This document shows positions 49,301 to 58,601 of a stretch of DNA of 64,000 bases, piece after piece. Below the pieces are notes generated by a model. That model ran no database searches and was not told where the DNA came from. It saw only the letters and a program-made list of their open reading frames with translations. A program made the translations under genes and the position numbers. Location: assembly GCF_963675165.1 (NCBI RefSeq), contig NC_087380.1, positions 5,588,071-5,652,070 on the forward strand, written 5' to 3'. The DNA is from Halichondria panicea (Eukaryota > Porifera > Demospongiae > Suberitida > Halichondriidae). Position 1 is the first letter of the stretch, and every line of letters begins with the position of its first letter.

Positions 49301-50362
49301 CTCTTAGGAACATGTATGGTGAATAGGAATCTACTGTAATAGATCAGTTGTTTGAAACCATCAATTATACAGCTTTAAATTTGTATAGCTGTTTCATTTC
49401 TCTCCCACACACTATAGCGCCATACACTTGTTTATAAACTAAGGCTACATGCCAATGGATGCTCTGTAAAGTAGCAAGACTAATACAACGTCGAGATTAA
49501 AAAATTAGGCAATAGCTATATAGTGTAATGGTAATAATTGATCATTGCTGCACTTTGGTAGGCCGTACGTATCATTATACACACAAAAATTCTCGCAAAA
49601 CAAGTAACCCACCTTCCTCCTCAGTGATAATACTTCTGCTCCTATACGTTCCCCTCTCAGTCGTAACCTGGCAATAGGAGAACCCTGTGTCATTTACTGC
49701 TGTTACAGTGGCAGCAGGAATGTCTGGGACAGGACAGAGAGAGGTAACATCAACTGTTGCTGGAGCTTGCTCCGGTATTGGTGAGGTAAAGAAAAGGTGT
49801 GGACCTGTGGAACAAGCGTGTTGATAATTGTATGTGACTTAATAATGCCCATGCATGCATGTATTAAATATTGCACTTACGTCTATCAAACTGTACAGCC
49901 AATGTCTCAAGTCCATCAGAACAATTGAATATATTTGGACCCTCACTCAACAAGGTCACTGGATACACTCTCAGAATCCCATCCTCTTGTGAAATTCCAA
50001 ATGGATTTAGTCCCTGGCTAACAGATGATCCATCTTCGTTAGTCCATGAGATAGAACTAGTTGAGGTTGTGGTGCAGCGGACCTGAAGGGCCAGGTCTGA
50101 AGCCGTGCCTACGACAATACGGCTGGTATTTAAGGGTTGGTTGGTGTCCACGGTGACCACAAAGAGTTGAGCAGAACCTACAGTTATACACGAAGGCTAT
50201 ATACATAGCATGAAATCGAACTGTTGTCTTGACAGCAGAGCGGATCACAATAACACATTGTTGATGTGAAAATGTGATGTGAAATTAAACTAACAAGTAT
50301 TTACCTCTTGAACTGCATAGCAAAAGGAGAAGACTCCAGAAGTTTGCTGAAGAAGTAATCAT
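43307..50362 (-). CDS. Immunoglobulin/FnIII transmembrane receptor, 1325 residues
   Basis: Fifteen exons: 50305-50362, 49881-50177, 49613-49804, 47582-47923, 47253-47519, 46795-47094, 46426-46734, 46041-46349, 45565-45867, 45010-45306, 44589-44903, 44192-44470, 44060-44115, 43577-44013 and 43307-43523, totalling 1325 codons plus stop. Exon 1 encodes a signal peptide (NFWSLLLLLCSS). Exons 2-11 are Ig-like; the clearest show the W and Y-x-C core, for example LTVLSPGMAVMSCSVEG, VSWVMVDDDGN and GIYVCVAINVVG. Exon 12 is an FnIII module (ANRFVLVSWTMPFSQLPITN). Exon 14 has a SEA-like juxtamembrane stretch and one membrane helix (AIGVVLLIVVSIIVLVCLC, residues about 1225-1248). The 75-residue tail has tyrosines in YETL and YDYVYV contexts. 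The ligand is unknown; cell adhesion or allorecognition is plausible but unproven. Confidence 0.85.
48149..48233 (+). repeat. 85-bp direct repeat, copy 1 (IgSF intron 3)
   Basis: The segment from GTTTCTTTTTTAGCAGTACA to CTTCCATAAATAGCT recurs at 49187-49271 with a single mismatch. The near identity indicates a recent duplication or conversion around the about 950 bp between the copies. Confidence 0.95.
48245..48400. mobile_element. 156-bp palindromic MITE
   Basis: The ends AGAACACACCTAGCCAAG and CTTGGCTAGGTGTGTTCT are perfect inverted repeats, and inner blocks (TTAAGTGTTTTAATC / ATTAAAACACGTG; CGAGGATGGCCTCG / GAGGCCATCCGAG) also pair. The target duplication is unclear. It begins 12 bp after the 85-bp direct repeat. 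Confidence 0.75.
49187..49271 (+). repeat. 85-bp direct repeat, copy 2 (IgSF intron 3)
   Basis: The copy differs from 48149-48233 only at one position (AAACAGCT for AAATAGCT). Shorter shared pieces (AAGTAGAATTAGTGTGCT) occur on both sides of this copy. Confidence 0.95.
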
Positions 50363-51042
50363 TGCTTGTACAGTTCTTGACTGCATGTGTATATAGAGCA
50401 TATAATATAGTGTATCTATATACTTTCTACAGTCCAGCTTTAGTACTCTGAGCTGCAACAAACAAGCTTGTGTGGATTTTATCTCAAAACACTGCTAAAA
50501 TATTTGTTCACTAAGTCTTTTTTAATTTGTGCATGCATGTCTATATAGAAGAATCCACAGAGCCCATTAAAGTTGGTTGCAGGGAAGTTTATGTGTATGC
50601 ATTTATGTTTACCTTTCATATTGAACATTAGATGCACTTTACCAGCAAAAAAACGTATTGTTCATTTATAAATGATGAAGTTTACTTGATTTGAGCCAGA
50701 TGCTGAGAATGCACGTAGACTACAAAGAAAGTGTAGCTTGTATCGAAACACAGCGGTCCATTTGTGTAACTATTAGGACGGTCATTCAGAGAATTAATTA
50801 GTTGTGCGGAGCCCGACCGTCCCTGACGGGAGGTCGGGGGACACGCTTATATAGGATTTGTACTTGTGTGTTATGTAATACTGCTTGCAGCATCATGAAT
50901 ACTAGGAGAATGTTGAACATTGTGGGGCGAGCGTAAGAAAACATGCTTGTTTTACGAATTAAAAGAAATATGTTGTATTTAAATTCAAGGTTATTAATTT
51001 AGTATATGTAGTAGAAGCATTTTACATTCGCACTGGTAGTTA
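50363..51042. other. Region upstream of the IgSF gene, with a GC-rich hairpin
   Basis: No ORF was recognised in this AT-rich stretch. A perfect-stem GC hairpin, CCCGACC...GGTCGGG with inner GTCCC/GGGA pairing, lies at about 50812-50838. It should hold the promoter of the IgSF gene on the minus strand. Confidence 0.45.
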
Positions 51043-51801
51043 TCAAGGTCGCGTAACTGAGTTCATGACAGTACCATTATAAGAACATGAGAAGGGCTGT
51101 GCAGAGATTAGGTTGTCAGCAGTGACTTCAGCTTCATCTATTTCAGCAATTGCTGCTACATTTTGGCCAAATACGTCCAATGTAAGATAGTTTCCACCTG
51201 GTGTGCTTTTGATAACTTTAGCTCTCAATTGCTTTGTGGAGTGACGAAGACTTTGAATCAATGAGCATTTGTTGCATTTGCCTGTAGTGTCAGTTGAGAT
51301 GGTGATCTTACTTTTGCAGTTGAGACATGAGATATACGAGTCGAGTGATAAAACACCTACAATTTCAGCTGATAGTACAGTTGGGAAAGTGTCTGGGACA
51401 TCATCATGGGCCACAACATTTGGCAGTTCCTCAATTTTTGTCCCTGTTGACCCGTTGCGAGGTACTTAAAGATATTTTTCGCGCTGGAACTCATTGACAA
51501 GAATGTTTTCAAATTTGTATGTTTCACCTTTTACAAGCGAATCAATCTTGTTCTCAAAAAGAATTAGCTTAGTTGATGTCGTGGAATCTGCGATATGAAC
51601 ATCTTGTTTCCAGAGCCCATCTGATATCTGGGCCTTAGGTAAAACCATCAATACTTTGGCATTCACTGTGACACGATCATACCGTTCCTTGTTCGACACT
51701 TCATCAAGATGGATGCAATATTTAACATCGACATGGAAGTCGGTAAGGATCATGAGTCCCAAAAGCAAATCATTGTGCCGGTCCATGACGTATGGATACA
51801 T
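51043..51801 (-). pseudogene. RPA-like OB-fold ORF with zinc ribbon, one internal stop
   Basis: One minus-strand frame of 253 codons is broken by a single TAA after NEFQREKYL (near 51465). The first part (NAKVLMVLPKAQISDGLWKQ, HIADSTTSTKLILFE, VKGETYKFENILVNEF) has the strand pattern of an RPA70-type OB fold. The second part contains CLNCKSKITIS and GKCNKCS, a C-x2-C...C-x2-C zinc ribbon as in RPA DBD-C, followed by another OB-like region. Such OB proteins bind ssDNA and occur in replicative mobile elements such as Helentrons. Its 5' end abuts nested transposon insertions at 51794, which may have truncated it. Confidence 0.55.
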
Positions 51802-51808
51802 ACTAGCC

Positions 51809-52875
51809 TAGCCTCGACTCCAGCCCCTTGAATAGTGGGCCTGGTATTTACTGTTGGCGCGTGGGTGGACAATTAATTTATTATTTACCGTATTTTATCT
51901 CATTGAACGTTAAAACAGTATTTTATCTTATTGTGATAAAGAACAGAAAAAAGAAAAAGGAGAGGCTACCTCTCTGTATATACTGTAGACAGAGACAGCT
52001 AAGTAAAACATCAGCTCTGTAGATTTATTCATTAACTTGAGGCTCGGATCGGATACACACTCAGGCGACAAGTTAATCTTAGTTAAACCTGTGGGTAAAA
52101 AATAAATGTGGATAAGTACAGTGGCTGTGACGTAACATAATGTGAGGACTACTTATTGATTTACACAATAGATTTACCATTGAAAGCACTATCCATTAAT
52201 ACACACTCAAGCAACAAGTCCCTCGGATCGGATACACACAAGTCCCTCGGATTGTAAACACATTCAGGCCACACAGTTCTCGGACCAGATACCACGTACT
52301 TACTCTGTGACCAATTTTTGGCAAATGTCACAACAATACTTCCTTCCAGAGAGAATGGCACTGAACGTCGAACAGACACACCAACACTTTGAAGATGGCT
52401 TCACTCAGAGAAACAAGAGGAAAAATCACCATCACAACACTTCTTTCAGAGAGAGGTGCACTGGTCCTGTCAAGCTTCACATCAATCAAGAAAGGGAGTG
52501 TCTGGAAAGCAGATGGACTTGCTCTGGGACTTGCCATAGCCGGTCGGTACGGTACCCACATAAACACCAGCGTACAGACACTTCAACGCCTCCAGCTGCT
52601 TGTCTTTCAAGACTAGACCTGGTTTTCCAACACAGGATAACACGTACGCGAGAGCAGAAGAGAAGGTAGCAGCCATTACACAACTTGGACTAGATTTCTT
52701 TTTTCAATGACATCATTATAAATGAAACGGATATCAATGTTTTACAAACTAATGCGGAATAAGAATACTGATAAATATACTGCAATTTACGATTACCCAG
52801 ATTCTGGGTAATTCTGGCGCATGCGTAAACAGTGTATACCAGGCTGTCTTTCTCAGCGGCTTGGAATCGAGGCTA
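51809..52875. mobile_element. 1067-bp TIR element inserted in a TAGCCTCG MITE, 9-bp duplication ATACTAGCC
   Basis: The ends TAGCCTCGACTCCAGCCCC and GGCTTGGAATCGAGGCTA are inverted and resemble the TIRs at 38990. The flanking 9-mer ATACTAGCC occurs at 51800-51808 and 52876-52884. It straddles the junction between the target duplication and the first five bases of an older palindromic MITE, so the insertion order is readable. The interior holds a decayed RecQ-like N-terminal fragment on the minus strand. Confidence 0.88.
52395..52676 (-). pseudogene. RecQ-like helicase N-terminal fragment inside TIR element
   Basis: The minus-strand frame from 52676 reads SALAYVLSCVGKPGLVLKDK, QLEALKCLYAGVY and GTVPTGYGKS (Walker A, motif I). 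After a frame change LPFLIDVKLDRTSAP and SVVMVIFPLVSLSEA (motif Ia region) follow. Order and spacing match RecQ-family helicases. The copy is truncated after motif Ia, so it is not functional, but it shows that relatives of this TIR family captured or encode a helicase. It is clearly diverged from the RecQ-like gene at 54.5-57.9 kb. Confidence 0.65.
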
Positions 52876-52879
52876 ATAC

Positions 52880-52972
52880 TAGCCTCGATCCCAGGCCGAG
52901 TTTTCGCTTTTATAACGGTTGTTGTTCGCCTAACCGTTATAAAAGCGAAAACTCGGCCTGGGATCGAGGCTA
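52880..52972. mobile_element. 93-bp palindromic TAGCCTCG MITE, interrupted by nested element
   Basis: The two arms TAGCCTCGATCCCAGGCCGA...AACCGTTATAAAAG... are almost perfect inverses around a short GTTGTTCGCC centre. Its own target duplication is GGATACATAC, at 51794-51803 and 52973-52982. The left copy is separated from the body by the 1067-bp element and by five bases of the MITE's own left end at 51804-51808. The arms match the TIR of the element at 38990. Confidence 0.92.
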
Positions 52973-53156
52973 GGATACATACACATACAGACAAAATTGC
53001 AATGTTGAAGACTAGACTAGGTAGGGACTCGCTTCGCTCGCCCCAATAATCATTTTAAGTGGGTGTTAAACGCAATATGCACCGCACTGCACCACACTGG
53101 CTGGCACTGAACAACATGACTGTGCTATTCTCTATTCTAAATTAAAATAAAGTACT

Positions 53157-53925
53157 GAGCAAGAATAGCCCAAGTGCTACAATGTTTTGGATGTGGGGAT
53201 GAGCTATCAAGGCCTGGTGACAGGAGAGCTCTTGATGTTCCAGCTGGAAAGGAAGTGTTGGACATGTGGACAATGCTACTGGAGAATGAGGAAGAACAGA
53301 TGTGTGCTGATGTCGACATTAACAGTATTGTAAATGGCAGTGATAAAAAAAGATTGCCCAAAATGTGCAGGAAATGTTTCGGTAGATATAGCAGCTTTCT
53401 TGAAGCACAGGTAATTATTCGAAAAAACCTACTGAAAGCTGCTGAATCTCTGAGATTATATTCAAGCTCTCCAGTTGAACTTCTACCTCCAGCTACCAAA
53501 AGTGCAAAACTTTGGAGAAGGCATTCTTCCGATGGCGGATCCCAGTCAACACAGTCTCCTGAAGTTTCGGTGTGTCAGTTTATTCACAATAATTATAGGA
53601 GAAGAAGTTAATTCACTTGACATTAAGTATAGCATAGTCAATGATCACAACTAGAAGAGAAAGTCTAAATCAAAATAGCGTCCATGCATATAGGGTGGAG
53701 AATATAGAATATAGGTCTTAAATAGTAACAGGGTCTTAAAATTAAAAGTGCAGACTGACATTCAGGTTGTTGCCACAGAACTGGTAAAAGCTATGTGCTT
53801 TGTGGTTGTGAACAAGGACAGAAAGCACTATAGCTTTCCCAATCCTAAAGACCTACTTAAGGCAAAGGACAAGACAGCACTTGTTCATTGGTTGATTACA
53901 AAGCTTCCTTATTCTCTTTAATCAC
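53157..53925 (+). CDS. ZAD-like cysteine domain ORF, probably exons of a mobile-element or orphan gene
   Basis: The plus-strand frame from 53174 to 53611 has no ATG before its first domain and probably begins at a splice acceptor. It reads LQCFGCGDELSRPGDRRALD and, about 60 residues later, MCRKCFGRYSSFLEAQ, a C-x2-C...C-x2-C pair like a ZAD/treble-clef zinc domain. A separate piece at about 53765-53920 reads VVATELVKAMCFVVVNKDRK and HYSFPNPKDLLKAKDKTALV, ending at TAA. I do not recognise the family. It lies between the OB-fold ORF and the RecQ-like gene but on the other strand. Confidence 0.4.
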
Positions 53926-54032
53926 ACACATTCAGTCATGAATTTAATGGTGAACACTTGTATAATTATAATTGTATATGCACCTCAACAATGAAAATAA
54001 AAATTGTAATTAGCTGAAAGAAGTAACAAATA

Positions 54033-54419
54033 CCGTATATCTTCTAATTTATCGGACACTTCTAATTACCCGGACACTCTTTTGGGCAATTTTTGTTGTT
54101 CTAATACAACGGACACTCCAGTACTTTAATATTACATTTATTCTAAATATCCGGACAATATCTTGAAAAGTTGTTCATAGACGGCAAGTAAGACTTGGAG
54201 TGCTGCAGTTAGATAGCTTTGAGTAGCTAGTTTTAGATAGTTAGTGCAACTATTCAGTCGTAACTTGTTCTATTAAACTTAGCTAGCTCGCATGCAGCTG
54301 CTTGCTTGTTCTAATTATTCCGGACACTTCGCATGCTCTATAAAAATCTGTTCCAATTATACCCGGACAATTTCCAAAATAATTATTTTTTGCTGTCCGA
54401 TAAATTAGAAGATATACGG
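54033..54419. mobile_element. 387-bp MITE with CCGTATATC ends and TA target
   Basis: The ends CCGTATATCTTCTAATTTAT (followed by CGGACA) and the exact inverse are flanked by TA on both sides. Internal TCTAATTA(C/T)CCGGACA motifs repeat. The CCGTATA terminus is shared with the MITEs in DOT1L introns, suggesting related transposase usage. It lies just left of the terminal codons of the RecQ-like gene. Confidence 0.85.
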
Positions 54420-54985
54420 TAACCTAAGTCTTAGGTCACACTGTCCACATAAACATGACTTAATTAGAACAAATATCACAGCACTATGGAACGCCGTTTG
54501 CGACAAAATTCAGGCAGAATGTGATAGGCGTGTGCATCCAATATAAAATCGATTTTTGAAGATCGATTTTTAATAATCGATTTTTTACAGTTGATTTTCG
54601 ATTTACACGTGAACGATCTTTGACAATCGATCTGATAATCGATTTTTGATAATCGATTATAGAAATTCGATTTTTGAGAATCGATTTTTGAAATTCGATT
54701 TTTGATAATCATTATTGAAATTCGATTTTTATTAATCGATTTTAGAACTGCTCTGAAGGTGGGCTGGGGGGGCCCCTGTCTAAAGCTGTATCACGTGATA
54801 CTATCCATTGAAGAAGCCACTATTCATGACTTCTATTCTATCTGGAATCACCAAACTCTTTCTCAGCTCTTTCTCTAAGCACACACAAGATGGCCAAATA
54901 AAACAGTGCTGGCCGAGAAAGCATACAAAAATGGGTGCATGAAGAAACTAAATAAGATAGCACCAACTGAGCAGTTCTAAAATTA

Positions 54986-55251
54986 GGCCACTCCAAGTGA
55001 CACTCTGGTTTCTGGTCCTGAAGTTTTTCTAATTGCATGCGGGCGGGCGGCTTTTCTCATTATGTCATTATCAATTTCACCTCATTATTTTGCAAATGAA
55101 TATCATTATCACACTATTTTGTACCACATGGACCATTCTGCGCATGCGTAGTAGAAATAATGAGATAGAAATCCAATAATGAGATAGAAATCCAAGAATA
55201 AAATCTGATGCGGGCGGTGGACCAGAAACCAGAGTATCACTTGGAGTGGCC
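54986..55251. mobile_element. Harbinger-like MITE, TTA duplication
   Basis: The 266-bp element has 33-bp inverted ends starting GGCCACTCCAAGTGA(C/T)ACT with one mismatch, flanked by TTA at 54983-54985 and 55252-55254. A 3-bp TTA/TAA target duplication with G-rich ends is the PIF/Harbinger hallmark. It is nested within the foldback element. Confidence 0.85.
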
Positions 55252-55423
55252 TTAATGATTTCTACTGTGACTTATGGCCCTCCTTTTTAATGGTTCCAAA
55301 AAACAATAATGTTTCGCTTTTGCGTTATAGTCTATCATGTGAGATAGCTAACCAAGCCAAGCTTTGATTCCAGGCCGCGGAGAAGGAGTTTGTGCATGTT
55401 CTGAGTTTCAAGGGCGGCCTAAC

Positions 55424-56189
55424 CAGAGATACAAAAGAAAGGGGATTGGAAACGAAATTTTTACGAAATTTTTGCGTGAAGCATTCCGTGTTATAGGGCG
55501 TGGCTAAAACTACAAAGGATTATATTTATAGTCAGCATGCTCATTACCAGTCTTGACTGCTCTACAATGTGCTGTACATAGAAACAGTGAAATTGATCAT
55601 TTTTAATGTTGATTTTTCTAAAAAGTAAAGAGAATTTAGCTCTAAAAAGTTGACTAAGCCATGCAGCCACTATTACTAGACAAATAAATGCTATGCAAGA
55701 AGAAATAGCCTTTACTATGAAGTCGTAGGAGGGACAGGCCCGTGGCGTGTCTAAAAGTATACTAAAGCAGTTTGAAGGACTATACTGCAAACGTTTATGA
55801 ACAGTACAGCTTATTTATAGCATGAAGCCATTCTATGTAGCACTTAGATACATAATAACCAAGTCAAGCAATGTCCTTTGCTGTTTTGACTTCACAGGAG
55901 GGACAGAGAAAAGTTGACATAGAGTAATTCAAGCTAAACTCAAAAAAATTGGAAACAGAGTAAAGACAACGGACTTAGAGCTTGTCAGTGGTATAAGCTT
56001 ACTTCTCTCAAGTATCTCCCAGGCCCTGAGTGATCTCTAGTGGATAGGAGAGCTAGAAACCAGGGATACAAAACTTTTCCATGTAATTATTTGCGAGCGC
56101 AATAATTACACGGAGTGCTTCACCGGATGTCAGTCCTTTTACATAGGGCGTGGGCGGTCGTTTCCAATCCCCTTTCTTTTGTATCTCTG
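55424..56189. mobile_element. hAT-like non-autonomous element, 7-8 bp duplication GCCTAAC
   Basis: The 766-bp element has inverted ends CAGAGATACAAAAGAAAGGG / CCCTTTCTTTTGTATCTCTG, and the flanking GCCTAAC occurs at 55417-55423 and 56190-56196 (GGCCTAAC if the terminal G is shared). CAGAG ends with a duplication near 8 bp suggest hAT. There is no transposase ORF. It is nested within the foldback element. Confidence 0.82.
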
Positions 56190-58060
56190 GCCTAACTGTA
56201 GCCTTGAATCCATTTTAATCGGCCTGGATTATCAATCAATTGCGATTTTTGTAATCGATTTTTAAAAATCGATTATCAAAAATCGAATTTCAAAAATCGA
56301 TTATTAAAAATCGATTATCAAAAATCGAATTTCAATAATCGATTATCAAAAATCGAATTTCAAAAATCGATTATCAGATCGATTGTCAAAGATCGTTCAC
56401 GTGTAAATCGAAAATCAACTGTAAAAAATTGATTATTAAAAATCGATCTTCAAAAATCGATTTTATATTGGATGCACACGCCTATCAGATTCTGCCTGAA
56501 TTTTGTCGCAAACGGCGTTCCATACAGCACAAGCAATTGAAACCGAGATCAACATGTTTGTAATTGTCAATATTTCGGAAAAGACTATCCCTTCTACAAT
56601 CTGTATAGTGTTTGAAGCATATTCATTATCAACTTGATGGTAAATTCTTGCCTTCAAAAGGGTTACACGTGATGGTTTATATACCATCTCGACCTGCTCT
56701 ACCAGTCTCTTGTACATAGCTACTGATATCGTCTGGCAGGCCAACATGAATGATTTGCCGAATGTTGGGACAATCAACACCCATGCCAAATGCCATAGTA
56801 GCTACAACAATGCGAAGATTGCCATCACCCTTAAATAAACGAATGATTTCAGATTTATGGGCTGGATCAGTGACACTTGTAAACATGCCCACGAGGCGAA
56901 ATTCAGGAAGATTAGGTGCATCATCAGGATTTGTGAATGCAGCTCCAAGGTAATCCTTAAAGAAGAGGTATACATGTCACCACACACTCCAAAAGAACGT
57001 CCATATATGATTGTTTTGGGAAACTTGTTTCTCTCGATTACCAATTTCTGGGCCAAGTTTTGGAATGTCTCTGGTATACTTTTGAACAATCCAACAGCAT
57101 AAATCAAATTTGGGATTACTGGGACTCTCGTAATGACAAATGGGTTTCTTAGGCCAACAATACGAGAAATGAATGAAATGTCACTTCGGGTAGCTGTTGC
57201 TGTTAGTGCCATCACATGAGCTGATGTTGGAATGAGGCTGCGCACTTCTCCAATTCTCAACAGCATTTGCCTGAAAGTCTCACCCCTGCAATAATATTAT
57301 TGGTACAATAAAAAACGATGAGTCAAATACATACCATTTCTTCACACAATGAGCTTCATCGATTATCAAAGCCTTGAGTCTATTAGCATACACATCTCCC
57401 CCCAGAAGTCTTCTCCAATGCTTCTTGCTGATGATCATTTCAGGTGTAAAGAATACTAGCTGGTACTTTCTGTGGAAGATCGCATCCATTGTAGCTGCAT
57501 CAGACATCTCGCCCGAGACATATGTGCTAGAGATGCCTTTAGAACAATAGATGGCTACCTATATATATAGAATAAAAGCATCCAGCTTAGAATGATCTAG
57601 TTACGTGTAAACAGCTCATATGCACATGTATACGTATAATTATATGTATGTTCTATCTAGCCTTACATACCTGATCATGAATGATGGCCAGCAGAGGAGT
57701 GACTACTACTACAATAGTATGACCTTTCTCCTTCTCCAATATTTTGTCAAATGCTGCAGGCAAATAAGCATAGCAAAGGCTCTTTCCAAATCCAGTAGGC
57801 AATACAGCAAAGACATCTCTGCCTCTCAGAAAAGAAGTGACTACTTCCAACTGTTCTGGCTTCAGAACTGGGAATCCAAGCTCGTTAGCAGCTTCTGTGA
57901 CAGCTTGTGTAACTTTCTCCATTTTGCTCAAGGCAGCTCTGCCCAGCTAACGTTGCACCACCTAGCTAAGTGGGTGTTAACCAACCACTTGCAATACTGC
58001 AATCTGATTGGGCTGCACTCCTCAGTGCAGCAGTACAAATCCTATACATGTATAATTTAG

Positions 58061-58354
58061 ATGATGGAGCATTCAAGAATCACACTAATGGGTCTGGGAA
58101 ACTATGTCAGCGAGGTTGAGGAGGACCAGGATGACTGCAGCGAGCTTGAGGAGGACGAGGAAGACCAGGATGACTGCAGTGATGACTGTTTTGAGACAGA
58201 TATTTCGGTAACTGGTTTGGGTCATTGTACCATTAATTTTGACTGTAGAAAAGTCATTACCACATGCTGCCTACTGAAGTGTGTACCTAGCACACTGTCG
58301 TTATCTACGGTCGCTTTTTTTGCTTACTTGCCTAATGGTATTCGTAGTCCTTAA
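58061..58354 (+). CDS. Possible small acidic ORF divergent from the RecQ-like gene
   Basis: A 97-codon ATG frame begins 138 bp upstream of the helicase start on the opposite strand. Its N-terminal half repeats EEDQDDCSELEEDEEDQDDC, an acidic Asp/Glu/Cys stretch that comes from a short internal DNA repeat. The C-terminal half shows no recognised domain. It may be a chance frame or the first exon of an element-encoded gene. Confidence 0.25.
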   Translation: MMEHSRITLMGLGNYVSEVEEDQDDCSELEEDEEDQDDCSDDCFETDISVTGLGHCTINFDCRKVITTCCLLKCVPSTLSLSTVAFFAYLPNGIRSP

Positions 58355-58601
58355 TTCATAACACTGGTGGCTCCTCCACTGTACCATATTCAAGGTTCGT
58401 GTGGTTTATTGCTGCCTTTTCCTCTGCTTCGTACTGTACTGTACCCCCTAATGATATTCATAGTGCTCCTAAGCTCTCCTATAATTATATTCATAGTCCT
58501 TGTGGTTTATTAGACTCATCCCACACTGTGGGAGCGGCCTTCGATGTGCACGAGCCTTTTTCCTGTGCCTTTTTTCCTCTGCTGTGCTGTACTGTACTGT
58601 A

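Larger units (their letters stand above)
54485..56524. mobile_element. 2.04-kb foldback element with AATCGA-rich arms inserted in the RecQ-like gene
   Basis: Inverted arms of about 250 bp (54485-54735 and about 56262-56524) begin TATGGAACGCCGTTTGCGAC and consist largely of degenerate TCGATTTTTGA/AATCGATTATC repeats. The 6-mer CAGCAC flanks both ends (54479-54484 and 56525-56530). Removing the element plus one 6-mer joins the helicase reading frame. The centre carries a Harbinger-like MITE and a hAT-like element, but no transposase for itself. Confidence 0.88.
54460..57922 (-). pseudogene. RecQ-like DNA helicase, split by a foldback insertion and frameshifted
   Basis: Exons 57671-57922 and 57335-57558 and a third exon from 57293 give the RecQ motif series: LKPEQLEVV, VFAVLPTGFGKSLCY (I), VVVVTPLLAIIHDQ (Ia), ALIIDEAHCVKKW (II, DEAH), VMALTATATRSD (III), [20 protein letters not shown] (V) and [11 protein letters not shown] (VI). 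Frames shift near 56972 (after GVCGDMY), after GRAGRDG (near 56685) and again near 56615. The next piece, DCRRDSLFRNIDNYKHVDLG, ends in a cysteine motif (NCLCCDICSN, then stop) that reads through only if 54485-56524 is removed. Helicases of this form recur as dispersed, element-associated genes in invertebrates; a transposon origin is inferred. The copy is not functional. Confidence 0.85.

Noticed and set aside
50918-53046. GGGGCGAGCG near 50925 and CGCTCGCCCC near 53034 as possible ends of one element
   Set aside because: The match is only about 12 bp, with no matching flanks or target duplication.
55350-56230. AAGCTTTGATTCCAGGCCGCGG and GCCTTGAATCC...GGCCTGG as further TAGCCTCG-type ends
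   Set aside because: Similarity is partial and the segments do not form a clean inverted pair with a target duplication.
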